Assembly (NCBI GenBank): GCA_959018045.1
Contig: CAUEJN010000080.1
Span: 1-5,608, forward strand
Direction: 5' to 3'
Length of the DNA: 5,608 nucleotides
Origin: an uncultured Butyricicoccus sp.
GTDB taxonomy: Bacteria; Bacillota; Clostridia; Oscillospirales; Butyricicoccaceae
Part shown: one piece after another, positions 1-4,112 of the stretch
Layout of the letters: each line of letters opens with the position of its first letter
Position numbering within the stretch: position 1 is the stretch's first letter
The notes under the pieces: generated by a model
Database searches by the model: none
Told to the model about the DNA's origin: nothing
What the model saw: only the letters and a program-made list of their open reading frames with translations
Position numbers and translations under genes: made by a program

Positions 1-224
1 GGGGGGAACTCCGCGCAGCGGTCAAAAACCTTCTTCTGCACAGCGCGCATCAGCTCGTGCTTGGATTTAGAATAATAATGGATGTTGGATTGGAACATCC
101 CGGCTCGCTCGGCAATGAGCGCCATGCGTGTGCCGCTGATTGTTTTTTCATACACGACGTCGAACGCTGCATCCAGTATGCGTTCTTCGGTGTTTTCTTC
201 ACGGGTGTATTTGCCTTCTGTCAT
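1..224 (-). CDS. TetR-family transcriptional regulator, N-terminal part (cut by window edge)
   Basis: The first 74 residues of a one-component repressor are visible; the C-terminal ligand-binding domain lies outside the window. After a charged N-terminus (MTEGKYTREE), residues 12-27 form the first helix of a TetR_N domain (ERILDAAFDVVYEK). Residues 33-52 form the helix-turn-helix, with the family pattern of an 'IAERAG' helix followed by a recognition helix and the 'IHYYSKSKHEL' block, which corresponds to the usual 'YYHFKSKEEL'. The ATG at 224 is preceded on the minus strand by AGGGAG about ten bases away. A strong sigma-A promoter lies 60-90 bp upstream, and an inverted repeat sits in the 5' untranslated region, which suggests self-repression. 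Members of this family commonly control a neighbouring efflux or metabolic gene, but no obvious target is visible here. The ligand cannot be inferred. The family call is secure from sequence. Confidence 0.93.
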   Translation of the reverse strand, partial: MTEGKYTREENTEERILDAAFDVVYEKTISGTRMALIAERAGMFQSNIHYYSKSKHELMRAVQKKVFDRCAEFP

Positions 225-252
225 AGGCCTCAGTCTCCCTGCGCGCTATATT

Positions 253-270
253 TTTGGTCAGACAACCAAA
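253..270. promoter_or_regulatory. Inverted repeat, candidate TetR operator
   Basis: TTTGGT (253-258) and ACCAAA (265-270) form a dyad with a 6-bp spacer. It lies about 8-25 bp downstream of the predicted transcription start of the TetR gene, where a bound repressor dimer could block initiation or early elongation. Size and symmetry fit a TetR-type operator. The link to this regulator is inference from position. Confidence 0.45.
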
Positions 271-284
271 CTTATATTTTCTTT

Positions 285-313
285 AGTATACCTGTTTGAT
301 AAGCCTCTGTCAA
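285..313 (-). promoter_or_regulatory. Sigma-A promoter of the TetR-family gene
   Basis: On the minus strand a perfect -35 box TTGACA (313-308) is followed after exactly 17 bp by TATACT (290-285), one mismatch from the -10 consensus. The predicted start is near 278, giving a leader of about 55 nt before the TetR ATG at 224. Such a strong promoter on a repressor gene usually implies autorepression. Confidence 0.85.
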
Positions 314-332
314 GCGGCGGGGCGCAAATCAT

Positions 333-344
333 AAAACCGGTTTT
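333..344. repeat. Perfect 12-bp palindrome AAAACCGGTTTT
   Basis: A self-complementary 12-mer lies in the divergent region between the TetR and LytTR genes, about 20 bp upstream of the TetR -35 box. It has no spacer, so it is better suited to a protein-binding dyad than to an RNA hairpin. No regulator can be assigned. Confidence 0.4.
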
Positions 345-450
345 GTGGAAATACACCAGATTTTGAACGGCGAGAGATAATACTTCTTGTAAATAACAGG
401 GGTACAGAGCAAAAAAATGGCCTGCAAGATTAGCTTTATTGTACCAGACA

Positions 451-470
451 TGATAGAATAGAGTTATAAT
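451..470 (+). promoter_or_regulatory. Probable promoter region of the LytTR gene
   Basis: Two -10-like elements occur close together: an extended -10 TGATAGAAT (451-459) and a perfect TATAAT (465-470). Neither has a good -35 at 16-18 bp; the best match, TTGTAC (439-444), is 20 bp from TATAAT. This suggests a promoter that depends on the extended -10 or on an activator. Transcription would start around 466-478, leaving a leader of about 75-90 nt before the ATG at 554. Confidence 0.5.
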
Positions 471-490
471 AAAATATTCTGAGCATATCA

Positions 491-525
491 CTCCTCAGAA
501 GGAGAGGGTCGGGATTTTTTCTCCT
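491..525 (+). other. Leader segment with two mutually exclusive hairpins upstream of the LytTR gene
   Basis: CTCCT (491-495) can pair with AGGAG (500-504) across a 4-nt loop. The same AGGAGA (500-505) can instead pair with TCTCCT (520-525). Both stems are short (5-6 bp). The shared segment also resembles an SD sequence but has no suitable start codon after it. A regulatory role is speculative. Confidence 0.25.
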
Positions 526-553
526 GTCCCTACAAGAAAGGCGGTGAGGATAT

Positions 554-919
554 ATGCTCCCGAGCAACGAAAACCTACCCCCCCACCTGCGCATCATTTC
601 CAAGCGTGCCCGACTGGAGATCCCGGTCTCCGAGATCCACTTTATCGAGGTCTTTGACTGGAAATGTATTGTGCATTGCAACGCAGGCGTACAGCATGAA
701 ACCAACATGCCGCTCAAGGATATCCAAAACCGTCTCCCTTCCGGACAGTTCATCCGCTGCAACCGCAGCTTTCTGGTCAACCTCGACCATGTCTCTTCGG
801 TTGAAAAGGACGCGCTGATCACCGACGGCGGAGCATCTGTCCCCATCTCCATCCGGAGCAGACCCGAAGTCCGGCGTATCTGCGCGGATTATTTTTGGCA
901 AAAGGCAGATATCACCTGA
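554..919 (+). CDS. Stand-alone LytTR DNA-binding domain protein
   Basis: This 121-residue protein is almost entirely one LytTR domain (about residues 12-115), the DNA-binding module of AgrA/LytR/AlgR-type response regulators. Signs of the fold are the 'IPVSEIHFIEVFDWKCIVHC' strand block (23-42), the helix 'MPLKDIQNRLP' (52-62), the characteristic 'FIRCNRSFLVNLDHV' signature (67-81) and the final strands ending in 'VPISIRSR' (96-103). There is no receiver domain and no membrane segment, so it is not a phosphorelay regulator by itself and no partner kinase is visible. The ATG at 554 is supported by AAGGCGGTGAGG ending 4 bases upstream; an in-frame stop at 545-547 rules out a longer start. The gene is monocistronic, divergent from the TetR gene and convergent with ptsH, with a shared terminator. 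LytTR proteins often control surface, capsule or competence genes and can be autoregulatory; the target here is unknown. Confidence 0.93.
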   Translation: MLPSNENLPPHLRIISKRARLEIPVSEIHFIEVFDWKCIVHCNAGVQHETNMPLKDIQNRLPSGQFIRCNRSFLVNLDHVSSVEKDALITDGGASVPISIRSRPEVRRICADYFWQKADIT

Positions 920-930
920 TAACCGGCCTG

Positions 931-952
931 GCTCCGGTTTCATGGCCGGAGC
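931..952 (+). other. Small hairpin in the 3' UTR of the LytTR gene
   Basis: GCTCCGG (931-937) pairs with CCGGAGC (946-952) across an 8-nt loop. A competing pairing, CCGGCC (923-928) with GGCCGG (944-949), overlaps it. No U-tract follows, so it is not an intrinsic terminator; it may protect the 3' end of the message. Confidence 0.3.
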
Positions 953-986
953 GTCTCTATTTCTCAATCGCCGGTTTTCGCAGCGT

Positions 987-1016
987 AAAAAAAGACAGCC
1001 CTTTGGCTGTCTTTTT
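987..1016. terminator. Bidirectional intrinsic terminator between the LytTR gene and ptsH
   Basis: GACAGCC (994-1000) pairs with GGCTGTC (1005-1011) around a CTTT loop. Seven A on the left (987-993) and five T on the right (1012-1016) extend the stem and give a U-tract on either strand. It lies between the converging LytTR (stop 919) and ptsH (stop 1036) genes and can end both transcripts. Confidence 0.9.
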
Positions 1017-1035
1017 ATTTTGTAATGTTGTAAGA

Positions 1036-1293
1036 TTACAGGTTCTCGGTGAAGAACTTGTGCAGTGCCTCGCAAGCCTCTGCCTCGTCTGCACCCTCAA
1101 CAGTGATGTGCAGTGCGTCGCCCTGCTTTACACCCATACCCATCAGGCTCATCAGACGGGTTGCGTCAACAGCCTTGCCGTCCTTGTGCAGGGTGACCTT
1201 GCTCGAAAAGCCCTTAACAACCTTTACCAGCTGGCCCGCCGGACGAGCGTGGATGCCCAGTGCGTCCTGAATCGTGTAATCAAACTCCTTCAT
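1036..1293 (-). CDS. ptsH: Phosphocarrier protein HPr (Arg at position 46)
   Basis: HPr is the cytoplasmic phosphocarrier of the PEP:sugar phosphotransferase system. It receives phosphate from enzyme I at His15 and passes it to sugar-specific EIIA domains. The 85-residue length is typical and 'LGIHARPAG' (12-20) carries His15 and Arg17 in the exact active-site pattern. The second signature region reads 'GKAVDATRLMSLMGMG' (39-54). When aligned with Bacillus subtilis HPr, position 46, where HPr kinase/phosphorylase modifies serine, is Arg. If correct, the protein can drive sugar uptake but cannot become P-Ser-HPr, the CcpA corepressor. The ATG at 1293 has GAGAGG about ten bases upstream and a further AGGA just before it. 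The gene stands alone, without ptsI, with its own strong promoter and terminator. Identity is secure. The Arg46 reading is seen directly, and its consequence is inferred from the family. Confidence 0.96.
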   Translation of the reverse strand: MKEFDYTIQDALGIHARPAGQLVKVVKGFSSKVTLHKDGKAVDATRLMSLMGMGVKQGDALHITVEGADEAEACEALHKFFTENL

Positions 1294-1346
1294 ATTCCTG
1301 ATACCTCTCTTTCAGAATCTGTCCCCGAAGGTTAGGGGGTATTCTT

Positions 1347-1375
1347 ATTGTACTGCCTGTTTGCCGTTCCGTCAA
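1347..1375 (-). promoter_or_regulatory. Sigma-A promoter of ptsH
   Basis: On the minus strand TTGACG (1375-1370) is separated by exactly 17 bp from TACAAT (1352-1347). Each box has one mismatch to consensus. The predicted start near 1340 gives a leader of about 47 nt before the ATG at 1293. No clear cre-like (CcpA) operator was recognised around it. Confidence 0.85.
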
Positions 1376-1449
1376 TGCTGACAGGCAATTTCTCCGCCCC
1401 AGCTGCGATAAAATTTTACAAAAAACCATGCCTTTTGTATCACTTCGTA

Positions 1450-1458
1450 TGTTATAAT
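1450..1458 (+). promoter_or_regulatory. Extended -10 promoter of the glycosyltransferase gene
   Basis: TGTTATAAT contains a perfect TATAAT (1453-1458) preceded by the TGn extension. No good -35 is found at 16-18 bp; TTGTAT (1435-1440) is too close at 12 bp. Predicted start is near 1465, about 60 nt upstream of the proposed CTG start. It is divergent from the ptsH promoter, with about 75 bp between the two. Confidence 0.65.
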
Positions 1459-1506
1459 AAAAATATACCACAAATGTACCACAAAGTTTTCAATCCTATT
1501 TTAGAT

Positions 1507-1513
1507 AAAGGAG
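1507..1513 (+). promoter_or_regulatory. Ribosome binding site that decides the CTG start
   Basis: AAAGGAG is a strong SD sequence and the only one upstream of the glycosyltransferase. The ATG at 1514 abuts it with no spacer and is in another frame, closing after 18 codons. The in-frame CTG at 1524 sits ten bases downstream, an acceptable distance. The next in-frame start, GTG at 1605, is over 90 bases away and would remove the first strand of the enzyme fold. Confidence 0.7.
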
Positions 1514-1523
1514 ATGTATTCCC

Positions 1524-2330
1524 CTGAATACCGATACACCGCTTGTCAGCATTATTATCCCGGTCTATAACGCCGCGTCCGACCTCGCTACCTGCATTGA
1601 GAGTGTGCGCCGCCAGCGCTACCAGAATATTGAGGTGCTGCTGGTCAACGACGGCTCAAGCGACGCGAGCCTGCAAATCTGCCGCATGTACGCCCAGCGT
1701 GACCCCAGATTCTGCGTGATTGACAAAGAAAACAGCGGCGTTTCGGCAACGCGCAATCTGGCCATTGAACGCGCGCGCGGCAAGTACCTGCAATTCGTCG
1801 ACAGCGACGACTGGCTGGACGCAAACGCCACCCGCCTGCTCGTCGAGCGCGCCGAGGAAACCGGCGCAGACCTCGTGATCTCCCACTTCTGCCGGGTGGT
1901 CGATGATAAAATCTCGGTCTACGGATTTTTACAGTCCACCCGCGTCATGGATCAGCGTCTGTTTGCCCGCCATCTGCTCGACGAACCGGCCAGCTTTTAC
2001 TATGGCGTCATGTGGAACAAGCTCTATCGGCGTAACCTCATTTTGGAGCACGACATCCGCTGCAACGAGGCTTTGCAGTGGAGTGAGGACTTCCAGTTCA
2101 ATCTGGAGTATATTCGCTATGCCCAGACCTTCTGCGCCCTGCAAACGCCCATCTACTACTATCGCAAGCGCGGCGGCAGTTTGACCGGCGCCCTCACAAT
2201 CGGACGCACCTTGACCACCAAACTCAATCTTTTTGAGTATTATCGCGCACTTTACACCGGACTTGGTCTGTATGACCAATTCAAACCGCAGATCTATCGC
2301 TACCTCATTGCTTCGGCAAAAGACAACTGA
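1524..2330 (+). CDS. Family 2 (GT-A fold) glycosyltransferase
   Basis: This is a cytoplasmic, probably membrane-associated enzyme that transfers a sugar from a nucleotide sugar, most likely for surface polysaccharide. Numbered from the CTG start (268 aa), the GT-A signature begins at once with 'LVSIIIPVYNA' (7-17). It continues with 'LLVNDGSSD' (39-47, nucleotide-binding Asp43), 'GVSATRNLAIERARGKY' (72-88), the metal-binding 'FVDSDDW' (91-97), 'WNKLYRR' (164-170), the catalytic-base region 'WSEDFQF' (186-192) and 'YYRKRGGSLTG' (211-222). Coding similarity runs well upstream of GTG 1605, so that codon is not the start; an in-frame stop at 1506-1508 limits extension, leaving CTG 1524 after AAAGGAG. 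The protein ends soon after 'YLIASAKDN', somewhat short for the class (often over 300 aa), so a C-terminal loss is possible. The donor and acceptor sugars cannot be read from sequence. The gene appears to stand alone. Confidence 0.9.
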   Translation: MNTDTPLVSIIIPVYNAASDLATCIESVRRQRYQNIEVLLVNDGSSDASLQICRMYAQRDPRFCVIDKENSGVSATRNLAIERARGKYLQFVDSDDWLDANATRLLVERAEETGADLVISHFCRVVDDKISVYGFLQSTRVMDQRLFARHLLDEPASFYYGVMWNKLYRRNLILEHDIRCNEALQWSEDFQFNLEYIRYAQTFCALQTPIYYYRKRGGSLTGALTIGRTLTTKLNLFEYYRALYTGLGLYDQFKPQIYRYLIASAKDN

Positions 2331-2340
2331 ATTTCGTTTT

Positions 2341-2361
2341 TTCTGCGAATTTTCGCCAGAA
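2341..2361 (+). other. Short bulged hairpin after the glycosyltransferase gene
   Basis: TTCTGCGA (2341-2348) pairs with TCGC plus AGAA (2353-2361) around an ATTT loop with one bulged C. A run of T precedes rather than follows it, so it is not a standard intrinsic terminator on the plus strand. No other terminator was seen for the glycosyltransferase gene, and read-through into the next gene is possible. Confidence 0.3.
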
Positions 2362-2365
2362 CCAC

Positions 2366-2392
2366 TTGTCTCCTGGAAGTTTTTGTTATAAA
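2366..2392 (+). promoter_or_regulatory. Promoter of the resolvase-like HTH gene
   Basis: TTGTCT (2366-2371) lies 15 bp upstream of TATAAA (2387-2392). A TGT extension makes TGTTATAAA (2384-2392), closely matching the TGTTATAAT upstream of the glycosyltransferase. Short spacing plus extended -10 suggests a moderate promoter. Start is predicted near 2399, about 60 nt before the ATG at 2459. Confidence 0.6.
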
Positions 2393-2458
2393 ATAAGATA
2401 AGTTTCAAGACTCGCACGAGCAGGCGTATTTGATGGAGGCGAAAAGGGAGGACAATCA

Positions 2459-2887
2459 ATGATTCCAGGATATGAAACAGTTGACCACGACAAGATCGAG
2501 CATATGCTCGCAGCGCGTCTGGAAGCTTTGGGGATTCCGGCTGAGGCACTCGATGCTCCTGTTTCTGATAGTAGTACCCCCCCCCCATCCCCGGATGGGG
2601 TTACGCTGCATCAGCTCGTTTGCGATCTCATTGCAGACATTCTCACAGAGGCAACGGACGCTGCGCAGCGCGATTTGTATAACCGCCAGCGTGCTGGGCG
2701 CATCGCGGCTCAGAAACAAGGGGTAAATCTGGGGCGCCCCAGCAAGAAGTGCTCGGACAAGCGCTTTTCCAAAATTCGTGATCTGTACGAATCGCATCAG
2801 ATTTCAGCCGAAGAATCTGCCCAAAGACTGCATGTCTCGGTGTCCACCTTCTACCGCTGGCTGCGCGAATCCCGCGAACACGACTGA
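2459..2887 (+). CDS. Resolvase-derived HTH protein lacking the catalytic domain
   Basis: A 142-residue probable DNA-binding protein. Residues 76-94 (RQRAGRIAAQKQGVNLGRP) match the end of the long arm helix and the GRP turn of serine recombinases of the resolvase/invertase family. Residues 104-136 match their C-terminal HTH, with the recognition helix 'VSVSTFYRWLRES' (126-138). The catalytic domain with its serine and arginines is absent, so it cannot recombine DNA. Residues 1-38 are acidic and unrecognised, and 39-47 form a proline-rich linker encoded by a C10 tract. The ATG at 2459 follows AAAAGGGAGG with a 7-base spacer, so this is a true start and not an internal fragment. It has its own promoter and a strong terminator. 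It may be a domesticated recombinase remnant acting as a regulator. Function and site are unknown; the HTH similarity is clear by eye, and the rest is inference. Confidence 0.85.
   Translation: MIPGYETVDHDKIEHMLAARLEALGIPAEALDAPVSDSSTPPPSPDGVTLHQLVCDLIADILTEATDAAQRDLYNRQRAGRIAAQKQGVNLGRPSKKCSDKRFSKIRDLYESHQISAEESAQRLHVSVSTFYRWLRESREHD
2577..2600 (+). repeat. C10 homopolymer followed by hairpin inside the HTH gene
   Basis: Ten consecutive C (2577-2586) encode part of the Thr-Pro-Pro-Pro linker (residues 40-43). The tract overlaps a stem made by CCCCATC (2583-2589) and GATGGGG (2594-2600) with a 4-nt loop. Loss of one C would end translation at the TAA 2724-2726 (88 aa); gain of one C would end it at 2680-2682 (74 aa). 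Both remove the HTH. The tract is therefore either a slippage-prone switch or a place for sequencing error. Confidence 0.75.
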
Positions 2888-2889
2888 AC

Positions 2890-2930
2890 ACAAAAACGCC
2901 GCACCGATTGGTGCGGCGTTCTGTTTTTGT
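2890..2930. terminator. Strong bidirectional terminator between the HTH and LCP genes
   Basis: AACGCCGCACC (2895-2905) pairs perfectly with GGTGCGGCGTT (2910-2920) around GATT. On the plus strand CTG then TTTTT follow. On the minus strand TTTTTGTG follows directly. The outer ACAAAAA (2890-2896) and TTTTTGT (2924-2930) can also pair. It ends the HTH gene three bases after its stop and backs up termination of the converging pyk-LCP transcript. Confidence 0.92.
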
Positions 2931-2950
2931 GGTGGGGGGAATCCATCAAA

Positions 2951-2975
2951 AGACCCGAGCCTTACGGTCGGGTCT
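2951..2975 (-). terminator. Hairpin with short U-tract downstream of the LCP gene
   Basis: AGACCCGA (2951-2958) pairs with TCGGGTCT (2968-2975) across a 9-nt loop that can partly pair (CC/GG). On the minus strand the stem runs into TTTTGATGG, a short U-tract; on the plus strand only GAAAAAC follows. It is therefore read as a terminator for the minus-strand pyk-LCP unit, about 165 bases after its last stop. Confidence 0.6.
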
Positions 2976-2991
2976 GAAAAACAATATTTTA

Positions 2992-3023
2992 GTTGATTCC
3001 CGGGTTGGACACCGGGAATCAAC
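2992..3023. repeat. 12-bp perfect inverted repeat in the gene-free stretch
   Basis: GTTGATTCCCGG (2992-3003) and CCGGGAATCAAC (3012-3023) form a 12-bp stem with an 8-nt loop. On the minus strand it is followed by TAAAATATTGTTTTT, so it could be the first of three successive stops for the LCP transcript, though its U-tract is interrupted. It might instead be part of the structured region beside it. Confidence 0.6.
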
Positions 3024-3139
3024 CGGGGACTTCGCCATACACTCATTTTATCCGCGCACAGCGCGGGAATGAGGATAGTGACCTACGCTTTGGGCGGCTG
3101 GATCGCGCCGGACCGCAGGCCTGAACCCGAGTGTTATCC
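3024..3139. other. Gene-free, structure-rich segment; candidate ncRNA or 3' UTR element
   Basis: No convincing gene was seen here. The segment is dense in complementary blocks. CCGCGC (3052-3057) pairs with GCGCGG (3061-3066) around ACA, enclosed by CTCATT (3042-3047) with AATGAG (3068-3073). ACACTC (3039-3044) can instead pair with GAGTGT (3129-3134), closing a domain of about 95 nt. GGATA (3073-3077) can pair with TATCC on either side (3049-3053 or 3135-3139). The mutually exclusive pairings recall a switching RNA, but GC-rich DNA gives such pairings by chance. I could not match it to 6S, SRP, tmRNA, RNase P or a riboswitch. If transcribed on the minus strand it is the 3' UTR of the LCP gene. 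Confidence 0.35.
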
Positions 3140-4111
3140 TTATTTGCTCGTCAGCGGAACATCGTTATAGATATAATCATTCAGCTGCTGAGCAGCCTGT
3201 TCCACGTCAAAGACAATGTACTGTCCCTGATTGCCGCCATAACTCCATGCGCCATCAACCGGGATGCGTCCATGTTCGATGGTCGGCATACCGTGCTTGA
3301 GCATACCGACTGCGAGGCCGGTAATCTGGGTCAGCGACAGATCTGAGGTCACATATTTGATCATTTTGGGGGCAAGTTTGATAAGCTCGGGGATAGACAG
3401 GCTGCGCACGCGATCAAACATGGCTTCCAGTACGATGCCCTGACGCTCAACACGCCCCCAGTCATCGCCCGTACCGCCCTTGCGGATACGACCGTAGCTC
3501 ATCGCCTGAATGCCGTTGAGCAGCTGCTTGCCGGACTTCTCGACCGGGCATTCGGGCGCACCGGCTGCACGGCAATACTCGCCGATAAACTTATTGAGCT
3601 CCTTGATCTCGTTCTCCTTGACGTCGATCTCAACGCCGCCCAGTGCGCCGATGAGGTTGGCCATCTGCGAGAAGTCTACCTGCACAAAGTGCTCAATATC
3701 CAAATCAAAGTTCTGGTTGATCGTGCGGATGGCCAGCGCAGGCCCACCGTAGCTGTACGAGTGGTTGAGCTTAGCCTCTCCGTGTCCGTCGATTTCAACC
3801 TTAGAGTCGCGCATGAGCGAGGTAATCTTGGCCTTGCCGCGGCTGCTGTCCAGTGACAGAACCATCATGCAGTCCGACCGTCTGGTGCCATCGTTATCCG
3901 CGTCGACACCGAACAGCGCAATATTGGTCACGCTGCTGTCGCCCTTGTCACCCACTGCAAGGTCAGCGCCCCGCAGCGACTCGGTGTCCCGGTTATACTG
4001 AATGCCGGTGATGAGCCCAAAGCCTGTCCGCACGCCGAAAACCAGCAGGACAGCCACAACAATCAGGGTCAGCCAGCGGCGTATCATCCGGAACAGCCGC
4101 CGCGTACTCAT
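3140..4111 (-). CDS. LCP (LytR-CpsA-Psr) family glycopolymer ligase
   Basis: LCP enzymes sit in the cytoplasmic membrane with the catalytic domain outside. They transfer wall teichoic acid, capsule or other anionic glycopolymers from a lipid carrier to peptidoglycan. The 323-residue protein starts with basic residues and one membrane helix (about 12-35), then the LCP domain (about 60-235). Signatures are 'NIALFGVDAD' (63-72), 'GTRRSDCMMVLSLD' (75-88) with Arg78/Asp80, 'SLMRDSKVEI' (98-107), 'KLNHSYSYGG' (114-123), 'LIGALGGVEIDV' (153-164) and 'LLNGIQAMSYGRIR' (197-210), with 'DWGRVERQ' (217-224) supplying the conserved arginines. The remaining region, about 90 residues, completes a short family member. 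The ATG at 4111 lies one base after the pyk stop, with GAGG nine bases upstream inside pyk, implying coupled translation. Two cysteines (180, 188) flank a small insert and might form a disulfide. The exact polymer is unknown. Confidence 0.95.
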   Translation of the reverse strand: MSTRRLFRMIRRWLTLIVVAVLLVFGVRTGFGLITGIQYNRDTESLRGADLAVGDKGDSSVTNIALFGVDADNDGTRRSDCMMVLSLDSSRGKAKITSLMRDSKVEIDGHGEAKLNHSYSYGGPALAIRTINQNFDLDIEHFVQVDFSQMANLIGALGGVEIDVKENEIKELNKFIGEYCRAAGAPECPVEKSGKQLLNGIQAMSYGRIRKGGTGDDWGRVERQGIVLEAMFDRVRSLSIPELIKLAPKMIKYVTSDLSLTQITGLAVGMLKHGMPTIEHGRIPVDGAWSYGGNQGQYIVFDVEQAAQQLNDYIYNDVPLTSK

Positions 4112-4112
4112 C

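Noticed and set aside
57..366. Plus-strand open frames of 80-94 codons over the TetR region
   Set aside because: They are antisense to the TetR helix-turn-helix and its promoter and have no protein similarity that I recognise.
575..1075. Open frame of 166 codons on the minus strand
   Set aside because: It overlaps the LytTR gene, the terminator and the end of ptsH; it is a shadow frame with no family motifs.
1514..1570. ATG after AAAGGAG as start of an 18-codon peptide or of the glycosyltransferase
   Set aside because: It has no spacer to the SD, is out of frame with the enzyme and ends at a TAA (1568-1570); the in-frame CTG at 1524 is better placed.
1929..2588. Long open frame of 219 codons on the minus strand
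   Set aside because: It is antisense to the glycosyltransferase and the start of the HTH gene, both of which show clear family motifs; its translation has no recognisable domain and no convincing RBS.
2992..3035. tRNA-like T-arm sequence (GGTTGATTCCCGG on the minus strand)
   Set aside because: There is no matching acceptor stem, D-arm or anticodon arm; the sequence is explained by a simple 12-bp inverted repeat.
3024..3139. 6S RNA
   Set aside because: The length and a few GC-rich blocks gave a passing resemblance, but I could not build the central bubble and long closing stem that define 6S RNA.
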